Part shown: positions 1 to 7,652 of the stretch, piece after piece
Layout of the letters: every line of letters begins with the position of its first letter
Position numbering within the stretch: the first letter of the stretch is position 1
Assembly (NCBI GenBank): GCA_964445115.1
Contig: CAYUJU010000037.1
Span: forward strand, 1 to 25,993
Reading direction: 5' to 3'
DNA: 25,993 nucleotides
From: CAIJXJ01 sp964445115
GTDB lineage: Bacteria > Pseudomonadota > Gammaproteobacteria > Burkholderiales > Methylophilaceae
Notes under the pieces: model-generated
What the model saw: only the letters and a program-made list of their open reading frames with translations
Told to the model about the DNA's origin: nothing
Databases searched by the model: none
Position numbers and translations under genes: made by a program

Positions 1-249
1 GCCTTCGCCCACGACCACGTCGTTGATGGTGATGTAGAGCGCGTGCTCGGTGACCGGGGTTTTCACTTTATAAGTGTTGCCCACCAGCTTTTCCGGACGG
101 CTGAGCGGCTCGCCCATCTGGTAGACCTCGGCCTTTTGCGGTTGCGCAGCCTGCTTGGCGGCTTCAGCCGCGGCTTGCTCGGCCTTGGCCTTGTCTTCTT
201 CGGTCACGACGTTGTAGCCGGTGATTTTCTTTTCGATTTTGATTGCCAT
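1..249 (-). CDS. nrdJb: NrdJb, small subunit/C-terminal part of split class II ribonucleotide reductase (partial, 3' end outside window)
   Basis: The reading frame starts at an ATG at 249 and runs open through base 1, giving 83 residues of the N-terminus. A good ribosome site (AAGGAG, about 6 nt before ATG) fixes the start. The protein begins MAIKIEKKITGY, has an Ala/Gln/Lys-rich linker at about residues 20-45, then a conserved-looking stretch with RPEKLVGNTYKVKTP and HALYITINDVV. In Pseudomonas the adenosylcobalamin-dependent reductase is split into NrdJa (catalytic) and NrdJb (about 230 residues, carrying the C-terminal region needed for activity), and this gene matches NrdJb in sequence flavour and in position directly downstream of nrdJa. 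The reductive C-terminal part cannot be seen because the window ends. Confidence 0.85.
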   Translation of the reverse strand, partial: MAIKIEKKITGYNVVTEEDKAKAEQAAAEAAKQAAQPQKAEVYQMGEPLSRPEKLVGNTYKVKTPVTEHALYITINDVVVGEG

Positions 250-270
250 GTTTTTCTCCTTGGGGGGGTC

Positions 271-307
271 CCCCTCACCCTAGCCCTCTCCCACCAGGGG
301 AGAGGGG
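271..307. repeat. REP-like palindromic repeat between nrdJa and nrdJb
   Basis: The stretch contains CCCTCTCCC (284-292), a 5-base loop, and GGGAGAGGG (298-306), a perfect 9-bp inverted repeat preceded by CCCTCACCCTAG. This CCCTCACCCnnnCCCTCTCCC palindrome type recurs between genes in many proteobacterial genomes. It sits in the 102-bp gap between the two nrdJ genes and would form a strong hairpin in the mRNA, so it may tune the ratio of the two products or protect the upstream message. It has no T tract, so it is not a standard terminator. Only one copy is visible in the window. Confidence 0.7.
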
Positions 308-351
308 ATTCGCGGATCGGAAGCTTGTCCCGATCCCCTGGTCTTTAGCCT

Positions 352-2496
352 TTAGAACTTGCCGTAGTAGCCTTCTTTCAGGGCGTCGTACAGGTTGGCG
401 GCGGTGTGGATTTCGCCGTCGTACTCGATTTCTTCGTTGCCCTTGCACTCGACCACGGTGCCGTCATCCAGAGTGAACTTGTAGGTGGTGTTCTCGAGAT
501 CCTTCTCGGTCACCAGCACGCCCTGGAAGGCTTCCGGGTTGAAGCGGAAGGTGGTGCAGCCCTTCAGGCCCTTTTCGTAGGCGTAGAAGTAGATGTCCTT
601 GAAATCTTCGTACGGGTAGTCGGTCGGTACGTTGATGGTCTTGGAGATGGAGCTGTCAATCCACTTCTGTGCGGCGGCCTGGATATCCACGTGCGCCTTG
701 GCCGGGATGGTGGAGGAATCCACGAAATACTCCGGCAGCTGCTCTTCCGGCTTGTCGGAGAACGGCATGGCGTTGGGGTTAACCAGCTCGCGGTAGGCCA
801 GCAGCTCGTAAGACCAGACGTCGACCTTTTCCTTGGACTTCTTGCCTTCGCGGATCACGTTGCGGCTGTAGTGGTGCGCGAACGAGGGCTCGATGCCGTT
901 GGAAGCGTTGTTACCCAGGGACAGGGAGATCGTGCCGGTCGGCGCGATGGAGCTGTGGTGGGTGAAACGCACGCCCTTTTCGGCGATCTGCTTGCGCAGG
1001 CTTTCCGGGAACTGCTGCATGTACTTACTATAAAGACCCAGCAGCACCTTGCCCTTGACCTTGTCGCCCAGCTTGATGCCGTCGCGTGCCATTTCCGGAC
1101 GCTTGGCCAGCAGGTCGGCGGTGATCTCGAACTCTTCGTTCATGATCGGTGCCGGGCCCTTTTCCTCGGCCAGTTCCAGCCCGATTTCCCAGCCAGTTTC
1201 GGCCATGACGCGGGTGACTTCTTCGGTGAACTTGACGGACTCGGCAGAGCCGTACGGCATCTTCAGCATGGTGAGGGTAGAACCCAGGCCCAGGTAGCCC
1301 ATGCCGTGACGGCGCTTGCGCATGATCTCGGCCTGTTGCTGCGGCAGCGGCAGGCCGTTCACTTCGACCACGTTGTCCAGCATGCGGGTAAAGGTAGCCA
1401 CCACTTCACGGTATTCTTCCCAGTCGAAGTGCGCCTGGTCGGTGAACGGCTGCTTGACGAAGCTGGTCAGGTTGACGGAGCCCAGCAGGCAGGCACCATA
1501 CGGCGGCAGCGGCTGCTCACCGCAGGGGTTGGTCGCGCGGATGTTTTCGCAGAACCAGTTGTTGTTCATCTCGTTGACCTTGTCGATCAGGATGAAACCC
1601 GGCTCGGCGAAGTCGTAGGTGGAGGACATGATCACGTCCCACAGGCGGCGCGCCTTGATGATCTTGTACACGCGGCAGGCGGTCTTGCCGTCGGATTCGC
1701 GGGTCAGGTACTTGCCCTTGACCGGCCACTCGCGCCACACGACCTGATTGTTGTCGGTGAGGTCCAGCTTGTCGGCTTCGGCTTCCTTGGCGGTGACGGG
1801 GAAGGCCAGCTTCCACTCGGCATCGGCCTTCACGGCTTCCATGAATTCGGCGGTGATCAGGGTGGACAGGTTGAACTGGCGCAGACGACCGGCTTCACGC
1901 TTGGCCTTAATGAAGTCGGCCACGTCCGGATGGGAGATGTCGAAGGTGGCCATCTGCGCGCCACGACGGCCACCGGCGGAGGACACGGTGAAGCACATCT
2001 TGTCGTAGATATCCATGAAGGACAGCGGGCCGGAGGTGTAGGCACCTGCGCCGGCCACGAAGGCACCCTTGGGACGCAGCGTGGAGAACTCGTAGCCGAT
2101 GCCGCAACCGGCCTTGAGCGTCAGGCCAGCTTCGTGCACTTTTTCCAGAATGCCGTCCATGGAGTCTTCCACGGTGCCGGACACGGTGCAGTTGATGGTG
2201 GAGGTAGCCGGCTTGTGCTCCAGCGCACCAGCGTTGGAGGTGATGCGGCCAGCCGGGATCGCGCCGCGACGCAGTGCCCACACGAACTTTTCGTACCAGT
2301 AGGCACGCTTTTCTTCGGTGGATTCGGCATCGGACAGGGCACGCGCTACGCGCTGATAGGTGTCATCGATGTCGTTGTCGATGATCTCGCCCTGCTTGGA
2401 CTTGAGGCGGTACTTCTTATCCCAGATATCGACCGAGACGGGCTGCATCGGGACTTCACGCGCCGCTTCCTGCGCGACCTTGACTGCTTTTAGCAT
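352..2496 (-). CDS. nrdJa: NrdJa, adenosylcobalamin-dependent (class II) ribonucleoside-diphosphate reductase, catalytic subunit
   Basis: The 714-residue protein reduces ribonucleotides to deoxyribonucleotides in the cytoplasm using an adenosylcobalamin-derived radical, with no need for oxygen. Visible signatures are STINCTVSGT with Cys103 (a likely member of the redox cysteine pair), a GCGIGYEFSTLRPKGA stretch near 130-145, and the finger-loop motif NPCGEQPLPPYG with Asn323, Cys325 and Glu327, the expected catalytic Asn/Cys/Glu set. A longer frame begins at 2532, but the ATG at 2496 has GGAGG about 10 nt upstream and gives MLKAVKVAQEAA, so I prefer it. The protein ends near residue 714 without the C-terminal cysteine tail of single-chain NrdJ; that part is presumably supplied by the downstream nrdJb. 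No cobalamin riboswitch fits in the short leader. Confidence 0.95.
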   Translation of the reverse strand: MLKAVKVAQEAAREVPMQPVSVDIWDKKYRLKSKQGEIIDNDIDDTYQRVARALSDAESTEEKRAYWYEKFVWALRRGAIPAGRITSNAGALEHKPATSTINCTVSGTVEDSMDGILEKVHEAGLTLKAGCGIGYEFSTLRPKGAFVAGAGAYTSGPLSFMDIYDKMCFTVSSAGGRRGAQMATFDISHPDVADFIKAKREAGRLRQFNLSTLITAEFMEAVKADAEWKLAFPVTAKEAEADKLDLTDNNQVVWREWPVKGKYLTRESDGKTACRVYKIIKARRLWDVIMSSTYDFAEPGFILIDKVNEMNNNWFCENIRATNPCGEQPLPPYGACLLGSVNLTSFVKQPFTDQAHFDWEEYREVVATFTRMLDNVVEVNGLPLPQQQAEIMRKRRHGMGYLGLGSTLTMLKMPYGSAESVKFTEEVTRVMAETGWEIGLELAEEKGPAPIMNEEFEITADLLAKRPEMARDGIKLGDKVKGKVLLGLYSKYMQQFPESLRKQIAEKGVRFTHHSSIAPTGTISLSLGNNASNGIEPSFAHHYSRNVIREGKKSKEKVDVWSYELLAYRELVNPNAMPFSDKPEEQLPEYFVDSSTIPAKAHVDIQAAAQKWIDSSISKTINVPTDYPYEDFKDIYFYAYEKGLKGCTTFRFNPEAFQGVLVTEKDLENTTYKFTLDDGTVVECKGNEEIEYDGEIHTAANLYDALKEGYYGKF

Positions 2497-2528
2497 CTTA
2501 TTATTTCCTCCACGGAGATTCATACAAA

Positions 2529-2544
2529 CCACAATATCTTGCGA
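2529..2544 (-). promoter_or_regulatory. Candidate NrdR box in front of nrdJa
   Basis: Read on the minus strand the site is TCGCAAGATATTGTGG; on the plus strand CCACAATATCTTGCGA. It matches about 12 of 16 positions of the known NrdR-box consensus (acaCwAtATaTwGtgt as I remember it). It lies about +4 to +19 relative to the transcript start predicted from the nearby promoter, a place where binding would block transcription. NrdR boxes usually come in pairs; I do not see a convincing second copy one to three helical turns away. Confidence 0.6.
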
Positions 2545-2553
2545 TTGGTCGAA

Positions 2554-2582
2554 ACTTTAGACCCACCCATTGGGCCCGTCAA
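2554..2582 (-). promoter_or_regulatory. Sigma70-type promoter for nrdJa
   Basis: On the minus strand TTGACG (2577-2582) is followed after exactly 17 bp by TAAAGT (2554-2559). This gives a predicted start near 2547 and a leader of about 50 nt to the ATG at 2496, with the NrdR-like box just inside the transcribed region. Confidence 0.6.
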
Positions 2583-2651
2583 GCAAATCAACCAGAAATT
2601 TTTTTATGATTTCCGGTTGACTTCGCCCACCTCAAGAGCAAGTAAGCGACA

Positions 2652-2679
2652 CGTGAGCGTGAGTCCTCGCTCACGAGGA
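2652..2679. repeat. Short inverted repeats upstream of waaA
   Basis: CGTGAGCG (2652-2659) and CGCTCACG (2668-2675) form a perfect 8-bp inverted repeat with an 8-base loop, and an overlapping shorter one (CCTCG / CGAGG) shares the right arm. The element lies 35 bp before the waaA start. It could be an operator or a 5' leader hairpin; nothing identifies a binding protein. Confidence 0.35.
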
Positions 2680-2709
2680 TTCCGGACCAATCTGTGCGAA
2701 AATCACGCC

Positions 2710-3972
2710 ATGCCCAAATGGTTATATACCCTCCTGCTGAACCTGCTGATTCCGTTCGCCCTGCTCAAGCTATGGTGGCGCGGACGCAAGCAGCCGGACT
2801 ACCGCCGCAATATCCCCGAGCGCTTCGGCCTGTACCGCACCCCCGCGCCTGAAGCCCCGGTAATCTGGCTGCACGCGGTCTCGGTGGGCGAAACCCGCGC
2901 GGCGGCGCCACTGGTGGAGCGTCTGCTGCAGCAGTACCCCGACCACACTATCCTGCTCACCCATGCCACGCCGACCGGGCGCGCCACCGGCGAACAACTG
3001 TTCGGCGACCGGGTACTGCGCACCTACCTGCCTTATGACTTGCCGGAGGCGGTGGACCTGTTCCTCAACCATTACCGCCCGCGCCTCGGGCTGCTGCTCG
3101 AGACCGAACTCTGGTTCAACCTGATCGCCGCGTGCGACCGCAAGCGCATCCCCTTGCTGCTGGTCAACGCGCGCCTGTCGGAGAAATCGGCTCGTGGCTA
3201 CACCCGCCTCGGCAAACTGACGGCACAGGCGCTGGGCCAGTTGAAGGGGATCGCCGCACAAACCGAGGCAGATGCCGCCCGGTTACGTGCCTTGGGCGCC
3301 CCGGAGGTCACCATCACGGGCAACCTGAAGTTCGACGTGACCCCCCCAGCGGATGCCGCAGTCCAGGGGCAAGCGTTGAGAGCCGCGCTGGGTACGCAGC
3401 GCCAGGTGCTGCTCGCCGCCAGCACCCGGGAAGGCGAAGAGGCGCTGGTGCTGGATGCGATCGAACAGCTTCCATCGCCTGCGCTGCTGACCGTGATCGT
3501 CCCGCGCCACCCACAACGCTTCGACGCGGTCGCCGACCTGCTCACGCAAAGGGGCATCCCCTACGTGCGCCGCTCCGCGCATGTCGATGTGCCGGCCGAT
3601 TGCCGCGTCGTGCTGGGTGACAGTATGGGGGAAATGCACACTTATTATGCCGCCTGCGACATCGCCTTCATCGGCGGCAGCCTGTTGCCGTTCGGCGGCC
3701 AGAACCTGATCGAGGCGTGTGCCATGGGCAAGCCGGTGATCATCGGCCCGCATACGTTCAACTTTGAAGCGGCCACACGCATGGCCGTGGATGCCAATGC
3801 CGCCCTGCAGGTCGACGACGCCACGGGTTTGGCGCAAGCCGCGGAGACCCTGCTGCGGGATGTAGTGCTGAGGCAGAAAATGGGAGAACTGGCCTTCGAC
3901 TTCAGCCAGGCACAGCGCGGGGCCACGGAGCGGGTGATGGCGCTGGTGCAGCACCAGCTGAACGTCGAATAG
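2710..3972 (+). CDS. waaA: 3-deoxy-D-manno-octulosonic acid (Kdo) transferase
   Basis: The 420-residue protein (usual length about 425) is a GT30 glycosyltransferase that adds Kdo from CMP-Kdo to the lipid A precursor at the cytoplasmic face of the inner membrane. It has an N-terminal membrane anchor (residues 1-22), the motif WLHAVSVGET with Glu61 as the expected catalytic base, LLLETELWFN near 135-145, and a C-terminal nucleotide-sugar domain with FIGGSLLPFGGQNLIEA and GKPVIIGPHTFNF. An open frame extends upstream to 2539, but homologues begin with a short hydrophobic anchor like MPKWLYTLLLNL, so the ATG at 2710 is chosen although its ribosome site is weak. It diverges from nrdJa and converges on the isochorismatase gene. 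Confidence 0.95.
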   Translation: MPKWLYTLLLNLLIPFALLKLWWRGRKQPDYRRNIPERFGLYRTPAPEAPVIWLHAVSVGETRAAAPLVERLLQQYPDHTILLTHATPTGRATGEQLFGDRVLRTYLPYDLPEAVDLFLNHYRPRLGLLLETELWFNLIAACDRKRIPLLLVNARLSEKSARGYTRLGKLTAQALGQLKGIAAQTEADAARLRALGAPEVTITGNLKFDVTPPADAAVQGQALRAALGTQRQVLLAASTREGEEALVLDAIEQLPSPALLTVIVPRHPQRFDAVADLLTQRGIPYVRRSAHVDVPADCRVVLGDSMGEMHTYYAACDIAFIGGSLLPFGGQNLIEACAMGKPVIIGPHTFNFEAATRMAVDANAALQVDDATGLAQAAETLLRDVVLRQKMGELAFDFSQAQRGATERVMALVQHQLNVE

Positions 3973-4008
3973 GCTGCGCGCGCCGCTGGACCAGCACGGT
4001 GCGCAGCC
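3972..4008. other. Inverted repeat between convergent waaA and the hydrolase gene
   Basis: GGCTGCGC (3972-3979) pairs perfectly with GCGCAGCC (4001-4008) across a 21-base loop. It sits at the convergent 3' ends of waaA and the isochorismatase-family gene and may slow or end transcription from both sides, but it has no T tract. Confidence 0.3.
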
Positions 4009-4033
4009 AGCACAGCCGCATGCGACCACCCGG

Positions 4034-4591
4034 TTAACGGATCAGACGGGAAACCTGCTTGAAGACGTCGCCTTCGGCGACTTTCAGCCACTCGAACAAC
4101 ACCGACTCGGTGTTGGTGACGATCACGCCGGCCTCGCGCAGGCGCGCCATCGCATTGGCATGATGGGCCGGGTTGCGGGAAAGCACGGCATCCTCGACCA
4201 CGAACACCTGACGCCCCATTTCCTGCAATTGGATCGCCGTCTGCAGGATGCAGATATGCGCCTCCATGCCGGCCAGAATCAACTGCTGGCGCGTATCGTC
4301 CATGCGGTCGCAAAACGCGCTCTCTTCACAGCACGAGAAAGCAGTTTTCTCGACACGCGACTGCGCATCGAGCCAGGTCTGCAAATGGGGCAGGGTCGGG
4401 CCCAGACCCTTGGGATACTGCTCGGTATGGATCGCCGGCACGTCGAGCAACTGCGCGGCCTGCAGCAGGACACTGCAGTTGCGCAACATGGCCTGCAGCG
4501 CCGCTTCCGGCATTACGGAACACAGCTTTTCCTGAACGTCGATCAGGACGAACTGGCTATCGAAACGATCGGCCAGCAGAGAGCGCTTCAT
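4034..4591 (-). CDS. Isochorismatase-family cysteine hydrolase
   Basis: The 185-residue protein has the isochorismatase-like hydrolase fold. The expected Asp-Lys-Cys triad is visible as Asp18 (FVLIDVQEKL), Lys82 (VEKTAFSC) and Cys114 (GMEAHICILQTA). Members closest to this pattern (YcaC-like) hydrolyse amide-type substrates, but the actual substrate cannot be read from sequence; nothing nearby points to siderophore or nicotinamide metabolism. The ATG overlaps the tolC stop codon as ATGA, so the two genes are very likely cotranscribed and translationally coupled. Confidence 0.85.
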   Translation of the reverse strand: MKRSLLADRFDSQFVLIDVQEKLCSVMPEAALQAMLRNCSVLLQAAQLLDVPAIHTEQYPKGLGPTLPHLQTWLDAQSRVEKTAFSCCEESAFCDRMDDTRQQLILAGMEAHICILQTAIQLQEMGRQVFVVEDAVLSRNPAHHANAMARLREAGVIVTNTESVLFEWLKVAEGDVFKQVSRLIR

Positions 4592-5961
4592 ACGCCTTCC
4601 AGCGTCTTGTTGATCTCGTCCAGATCGCTGTCCTGCAGCACGCCAGCGGCAGCCTTGAGCTGGAGAATGCTCAACAGGTAGGTGTAACGGGCCTGCAGCA
4701 GATCGCGCTTGGCGCTGTAGAGTTGCTGCTGTGCATTCAGTACATCCACGCTGGTGCGCACACCGACCTCGTAACCCAGGTTGGTCGAGTCCAGCTGGCT
4801 TTGCGTAGAGGCAAGCGCCTGCTCCAGCGCCTTGACCTGCGCCACCGTGCTGGTCACGTTCAGGAACGCCTGGCGTGCCTGCAGTTCTGCCTGGCGACGC
4901 GCGGCTTCGACTTCGTCCTGCGCCTTTTGCTTGTTGGCCGCAGCCTCACGCCCGCGAGAGGTAATCGCACCGCCCTGGTAAAGCGGGATTTCCAGTTGCA
5001 ACCCGATCACGCCGCTGTTGGTGATGCGGTTGTAACCGCGCATATCGGCCGCCACGCCGCCATCGGCGCGCTGGTCAGCGTAACTGCCAACGACGTCCAA
5101 CGTCGGCAGGTGCCCGGCGTGGGCGCGTTCGACTTCTTGCGAGGCCAGCCTCAGGTTCTGCTGCTGGATCTTCAACGCCAGGTTGTTTTGCTCGGCCAGC
5201 GCCACCCAGCTATCCATGTCGCCAGGCTGGGGGATTTCGGCTTTCAGATCCGCCTTGGCGGCTGCAAGACGGCCCGGCAATTGCGTCGTGATCGCCTGGA
5301 TGGCGCGTTTTTTTACTTCCAGATCGTTCACTGCCGCGATTTCCTGCGCTGAGGTCAGGTCAAAACGCGCCTGCGCTTCATGCACGTCAGTAATGGTGGC
5401 AGTGCCAACCTCGAAATTGGCCTTGGCTTGTTCGAGTTGCTTGGTGATGGCCGCCTTCTGCGCCACGATCAGGTCAATCTTGTCCTGCGCCAGCAACACG
5501 TCGAAATACGATTGCGAAACGCGCAGCATCAGGCTCTGGCGCGCGCTGTTCAACTGCTCATCCGCTTGGGCCACCTGCGTTATGGACTGCTCGAGCGCCA
5601 CGCTGTTCTGCTTGCGGAACAGCGGCTGGCTCACATCGACGCGGTAGCCATAGGTCTGATAGCGGTCGAAACCGTTGTAGGAAAACGCCGAAAGCCTCCC
5701 AGGCTCGCTGGTGATATCGGTCTGGTTATGGTTCGCGCTGGCACTGAGCTTGGCGGTCGGCAACAGCAATGCCTTGCCCTGCGCCAGTTTCTCCTGCGCG
5801 GCCAATCGGGCGCTTTGCGACGCGGCCCAAGTCGGGTCGCTCGCCTGTGCCTGCTGGTAGATTTCCATCAGGGTTTGATTGGGCGCAGCCATGCCCGCCG
5901 AGGACACCAGCATGAACGCCCCGGGAACCGTCAGGCGGCAAAACAAAGACAATGCACTCAT
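4588..5961 (-). CDS. tolC: TolC-family outer membrane channel protein
   Basis: The protein (457 residues from the chosen ATG) is a TolC-type outer membrane efflux/secretion channel that would join inner-membrane transporters through periplasmic adaptors. It shows an N-terminal signal sequence ending near GMAA-PNQ, the opening TLMEIYQQAQASDPTW typical of the type I secretion TolC family, long Ala/Gln/Glu-rich helical segments and the duplicated organisation of this family (second half starts around LALKIQQQNLRLASQEVERA), with GLQLEIPLYQGG near residue 320 and DVLNAQQQLYSAKRDL towards the end. A GTG at 6003 would add 14 residues; the ATG at 5961 is preferred because it gives a normal signal peptide, but neither has a strong ribosome site. 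No pump genes are adjacent, so partners must be elsewhere. Confidence 0.9.
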   Translation of the reverse strand: MSALSLFCRLTVPGAFMLVSSAGMAAPNQTLMEIYQQAQASDPTWAASQSARLAAQEKLAQGKALLLPTAKLSASANHNQTDITSEPGRLSAFSYNGFDRYQTYGYRVDVSQPLFRKQNSVALEQSITQVAQADEQLNSARQSLMLRVSQSYFDVLLAQDKIDLIVAQKAAITKQLEQAKANFEVGTATITDVHEAQARFDLTSAQEIAAVNDLEVKKRAIQAITTQLPGRLAAAKADLKAEIPQPGDMDSWVALAEQNNLALKIQQQNLRLASQEVERAHAGHLPTLDVVGSYADQRADGGVAADMRGYNRITNSGVIGLQLEIPLYQGGAITSRGREAAANKQKAQDEVEAARRQAELQARQAFLNVTSTVAQVKALEQALASTQSQLDSTNLGYEVGVRTSVDVLNAQQQLYSAKRDLLQARYTYLLSILQLKAAAGVLQDSDLDEINKTLEGV

Positions 5962-6099
5962 CACGATACCTACAATTTTGATAAATCTCACAAAGTCTCG
6001 CACATAATTAGTTGTTTGAAAAGGTGCATAAGACCCTGCTTATATTGCATTTCATGTCTCCAGGGGAGGCCGAAGTTGCCTGCTGGCCACACCAAGCCG

Positions 6100-6108
6100 T
6101 GCCATAAT
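6100..6108 (+). promoter_or_regulatory. Extended -10 promoter for uppP
   Basis: TGCCATAAT is a TGn-extended -10 element (hexamer CATAAT at 6103-6108). There is no good -35 at the usual distance. It overlaps a possible upstream ATG at 6107, which argues that translation starts at the later ATG at 6137. Confidence 0.4.
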
Positions 6109-6136
6109 GTGGCTTTCGCAGCCACTTCTGTTAGCC

Positions 6137-6937
6137 ATGGATTTCATTCTTCTTTTCAAAGCCCTGCTGCTCGGCCTCGTCGAAGGCGCCACCGAGTTCC
6201 TGCCGGTCTCCAGCACCGGCCACCTGATCATCGTGGGCGATTTGCTGCACTTCAACGACGGCCGCGGCAAGGTGTTCGAGATCGTGATCCAGTTGGGGGC
6301 CATCCTGGCGGTGTGCTGGGAATACCATGCACGCATCACCCACGTCTCTGGCAACCTGAGCGAGCCCGCCTCGCAAAAGCTGCTCGGCAACCTGGCGCTG
6401 TCCTTCCTGCCGGCAGCCCTGCTTGGGCTGACGTTTCACGACCAGATCAAAACCTACCTGTTCTCGCCAGTGACCGTCGCCATCGCGCTAATCGTGGGCG
6501 GCTTCGCGATTCTGGTCATCGAAAAATTTGCCCCGAAACCCGATACCGAGACGGTAGACGACATGGACTGGAAACATGCGCTCAAGGTGGGCATGGCCCA
6601 ATCCGTCGCACTGATTCCGGGCGTTTCGCGGGCTGGCGCCACCATTCTGGGCGGTGTGGTGTTCGGGTTGTCGCGGCGTGCGGCGACCGAGTTCTCCTTC
6701 TTTCTGGCCATTCCCATCATGTTTGCTGCGACCGGCTACGATCTCTTCGACAGCTGGAGCAACCTGCATGCAGAGGATTTCGCCCTCTTCGCGGTCGGCT
6801 TCGTGACGGCATTCTTCAGCGCCCTGTTCGTGGTGCGAGGCCTGCTGCACTACGTGGCACGCCATGATTTCCGCGCGTTCGCCTGGTATCGCATCGTGTT
6901 CGGTCTGATTGTCCTGGGGTTTTACTGGAATTCCTGA
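6137..6937 (+). CDS. uppP: Undecaprenyl-diphosphate phosphatase (UppP/BacA)
   Basis: The 266-residue polytopic membrane protein removes a phosphate from undecaprenyl diphosphate, recycling the lipid carrier for peptidoglycan and other cell-wall polymers and giving resistance to bacitracin. The two family signatures are present: EGATEFLPVSSTGHL (Glu16, Glu20, Ser26, His29) and PGVSRAGATI (Arg165). At least seven hydrophobic segments follow. An in-frame ATG at 6107 lies inside the predicted -10 element, so 6137 (MDFILLFKALLLG) is chosen; its ribosome site is poor. The gene is followed after 3 bp by the ExoD-like gene, so they probably form an operon. Confidence 0.95.
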   Translation: MDFILLFKALLLGLVEGATEFLPVSSTGHLIIVGDLLHFNDGRGKVFEIVIQLGAILAVCWEYHARITHVSGNLSEPASQKLLGNLALSFLPAALLGLTFHDQIKTYLFSPVTVAIALIVGGFAILVIEKFAPKPDTETVDDMDWKHALKVGMAQSVALIPGVSRAGATILGGVVFGLSRRAATEFSFFLAIPIMFAATGYDLFDSWSNLHAEDFALFAVGFVTAFFSALFVVRGLLHYVARHDFRAFAWYRIVFGLIVLGFYWNS

Positions 6938-6940
6938 GCC

Positions 6941-7567
6941 ATGTGCGATTACCACAGCCTGGTCGCTACCCTGCACCGTTTTGCTGAGGAATCGCGGCGA
7001 CGCCCGCTGACGCTGGGAGAAGCCCTGGACAGCCTGGATGAGGCCGCCTATGCCCTGATTGCCATCATCCTGGTCCTACCCTTTCTGCAGCCCGTGCCGC
7101 TCGGCCCCTTCACCGTGCTGGGCGGACTGGTTTTCGTCACGCTCGGCTGGCAGGTCCTGCGCGGCCACGAATCCCCGGTACTGCCGGCCAAGCTCCGAGA
7201 GATCACCCTGAGCACCGCGACGTGGGGGTTGATCATCAAGGCTTGCCTCCGCCTGATCGGCTTTTGCCGCAAATTCACCAAGCCCCGCTACCAAGGCCTG
7301 ATTTCCGGACGCAAAGGGCAAAAAGTCGCGGGGTTCATCCTGTTGGCCGCCGGCCTGCTGATGGCGATCCCCTTCGGCATCCTGCCGTTCAACAACATGT
7401 TGCCGGGGCTGGCGATCCTGTTCTATGGGATCGCCGAACTGGAAGACGACGGGCTGATGATCTTCGTCGCATGGTTCTGGCTGATCTTCACTGTCATCTA
7501 TTTCGCCGCCTTTTTCGTTGCTCTCTGGTATTTCGGCAATGAGGCAATGAAGCACTTCCACTGGTAA
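6941..7567 (+). CDS. ExoD-family membrane protein (exopolysaccharide synthesis protein family)
   Basis: The 208-residue protein matches the ExoD family: an N-terminal LTLGEALDSLDEAAYALIAI segment, then LVLPFLQPVPLGPFTVLGGL, an R/K-rich middle loop (FCRKFTKPRYQGLISGRKGQ) and the paired segment AIPFGILPFNNMLPGLAILFYGIAELEDDGL. Four to six membrane segments are visible, the last two near residues 150-200. ExoD was named for a Rhizobium exopolysaccharide and alkali-sensitivity phenotype, but the molecular activity of the family is not established. It starts 3 bp after uppP, which suggests a job at the inner membrane linked to lipid carriers or polymer export; that link is inference. Confidence 0.85.
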   Translation: MCDYHSLVATLHRFAEESRRRPLTLGEALDSLDEAAYALIAIILVLPFLQPVPLGPFTVLGGLVFVTLGWQVLRGHESPVLPAKLREITLSTATWGLIIKACLRLIGFCRKFTKPRYQGLISGRKGQKVAGFILLAAGLLMAIPFGILPFNNMLPGLAILFYGIAELEDDGLMIFVAWFWLIFTVIYFAAFFVALWYFGNEAMKHFHW

Positions 7568-7652
7568 ACTTCAACTCATCAGAACTTGCAACAACCCCGT
7601 CGCGCCGGCCGCGTGCTCGCACGACCGGCACGACAACCCTGGAGCCACACGC

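Noticed and set aside
406..2493. A 695-residue open frame antisense to nrdJa
   Set aside because: It lies exactly opposite a certain gene, its translation has no recognisable domain, and such long antisense frames are expected from GC-rich third-position bias.
2497..2570. Possible cobalamin riboswitch in front of the B12-dependent nrdJa
   Set aside because: The leader is only about 50 nt, far too short for the roughly 200-nt B12 aptamer, and no B12-box-like sequence is seen.
5962..6003. GTG start 14 codons upstream for tolC
   Set aside because: Possible, but it has no ribosome site and the ATG at 5961 gives a more normal signal peptide; recorded as an alternative only.
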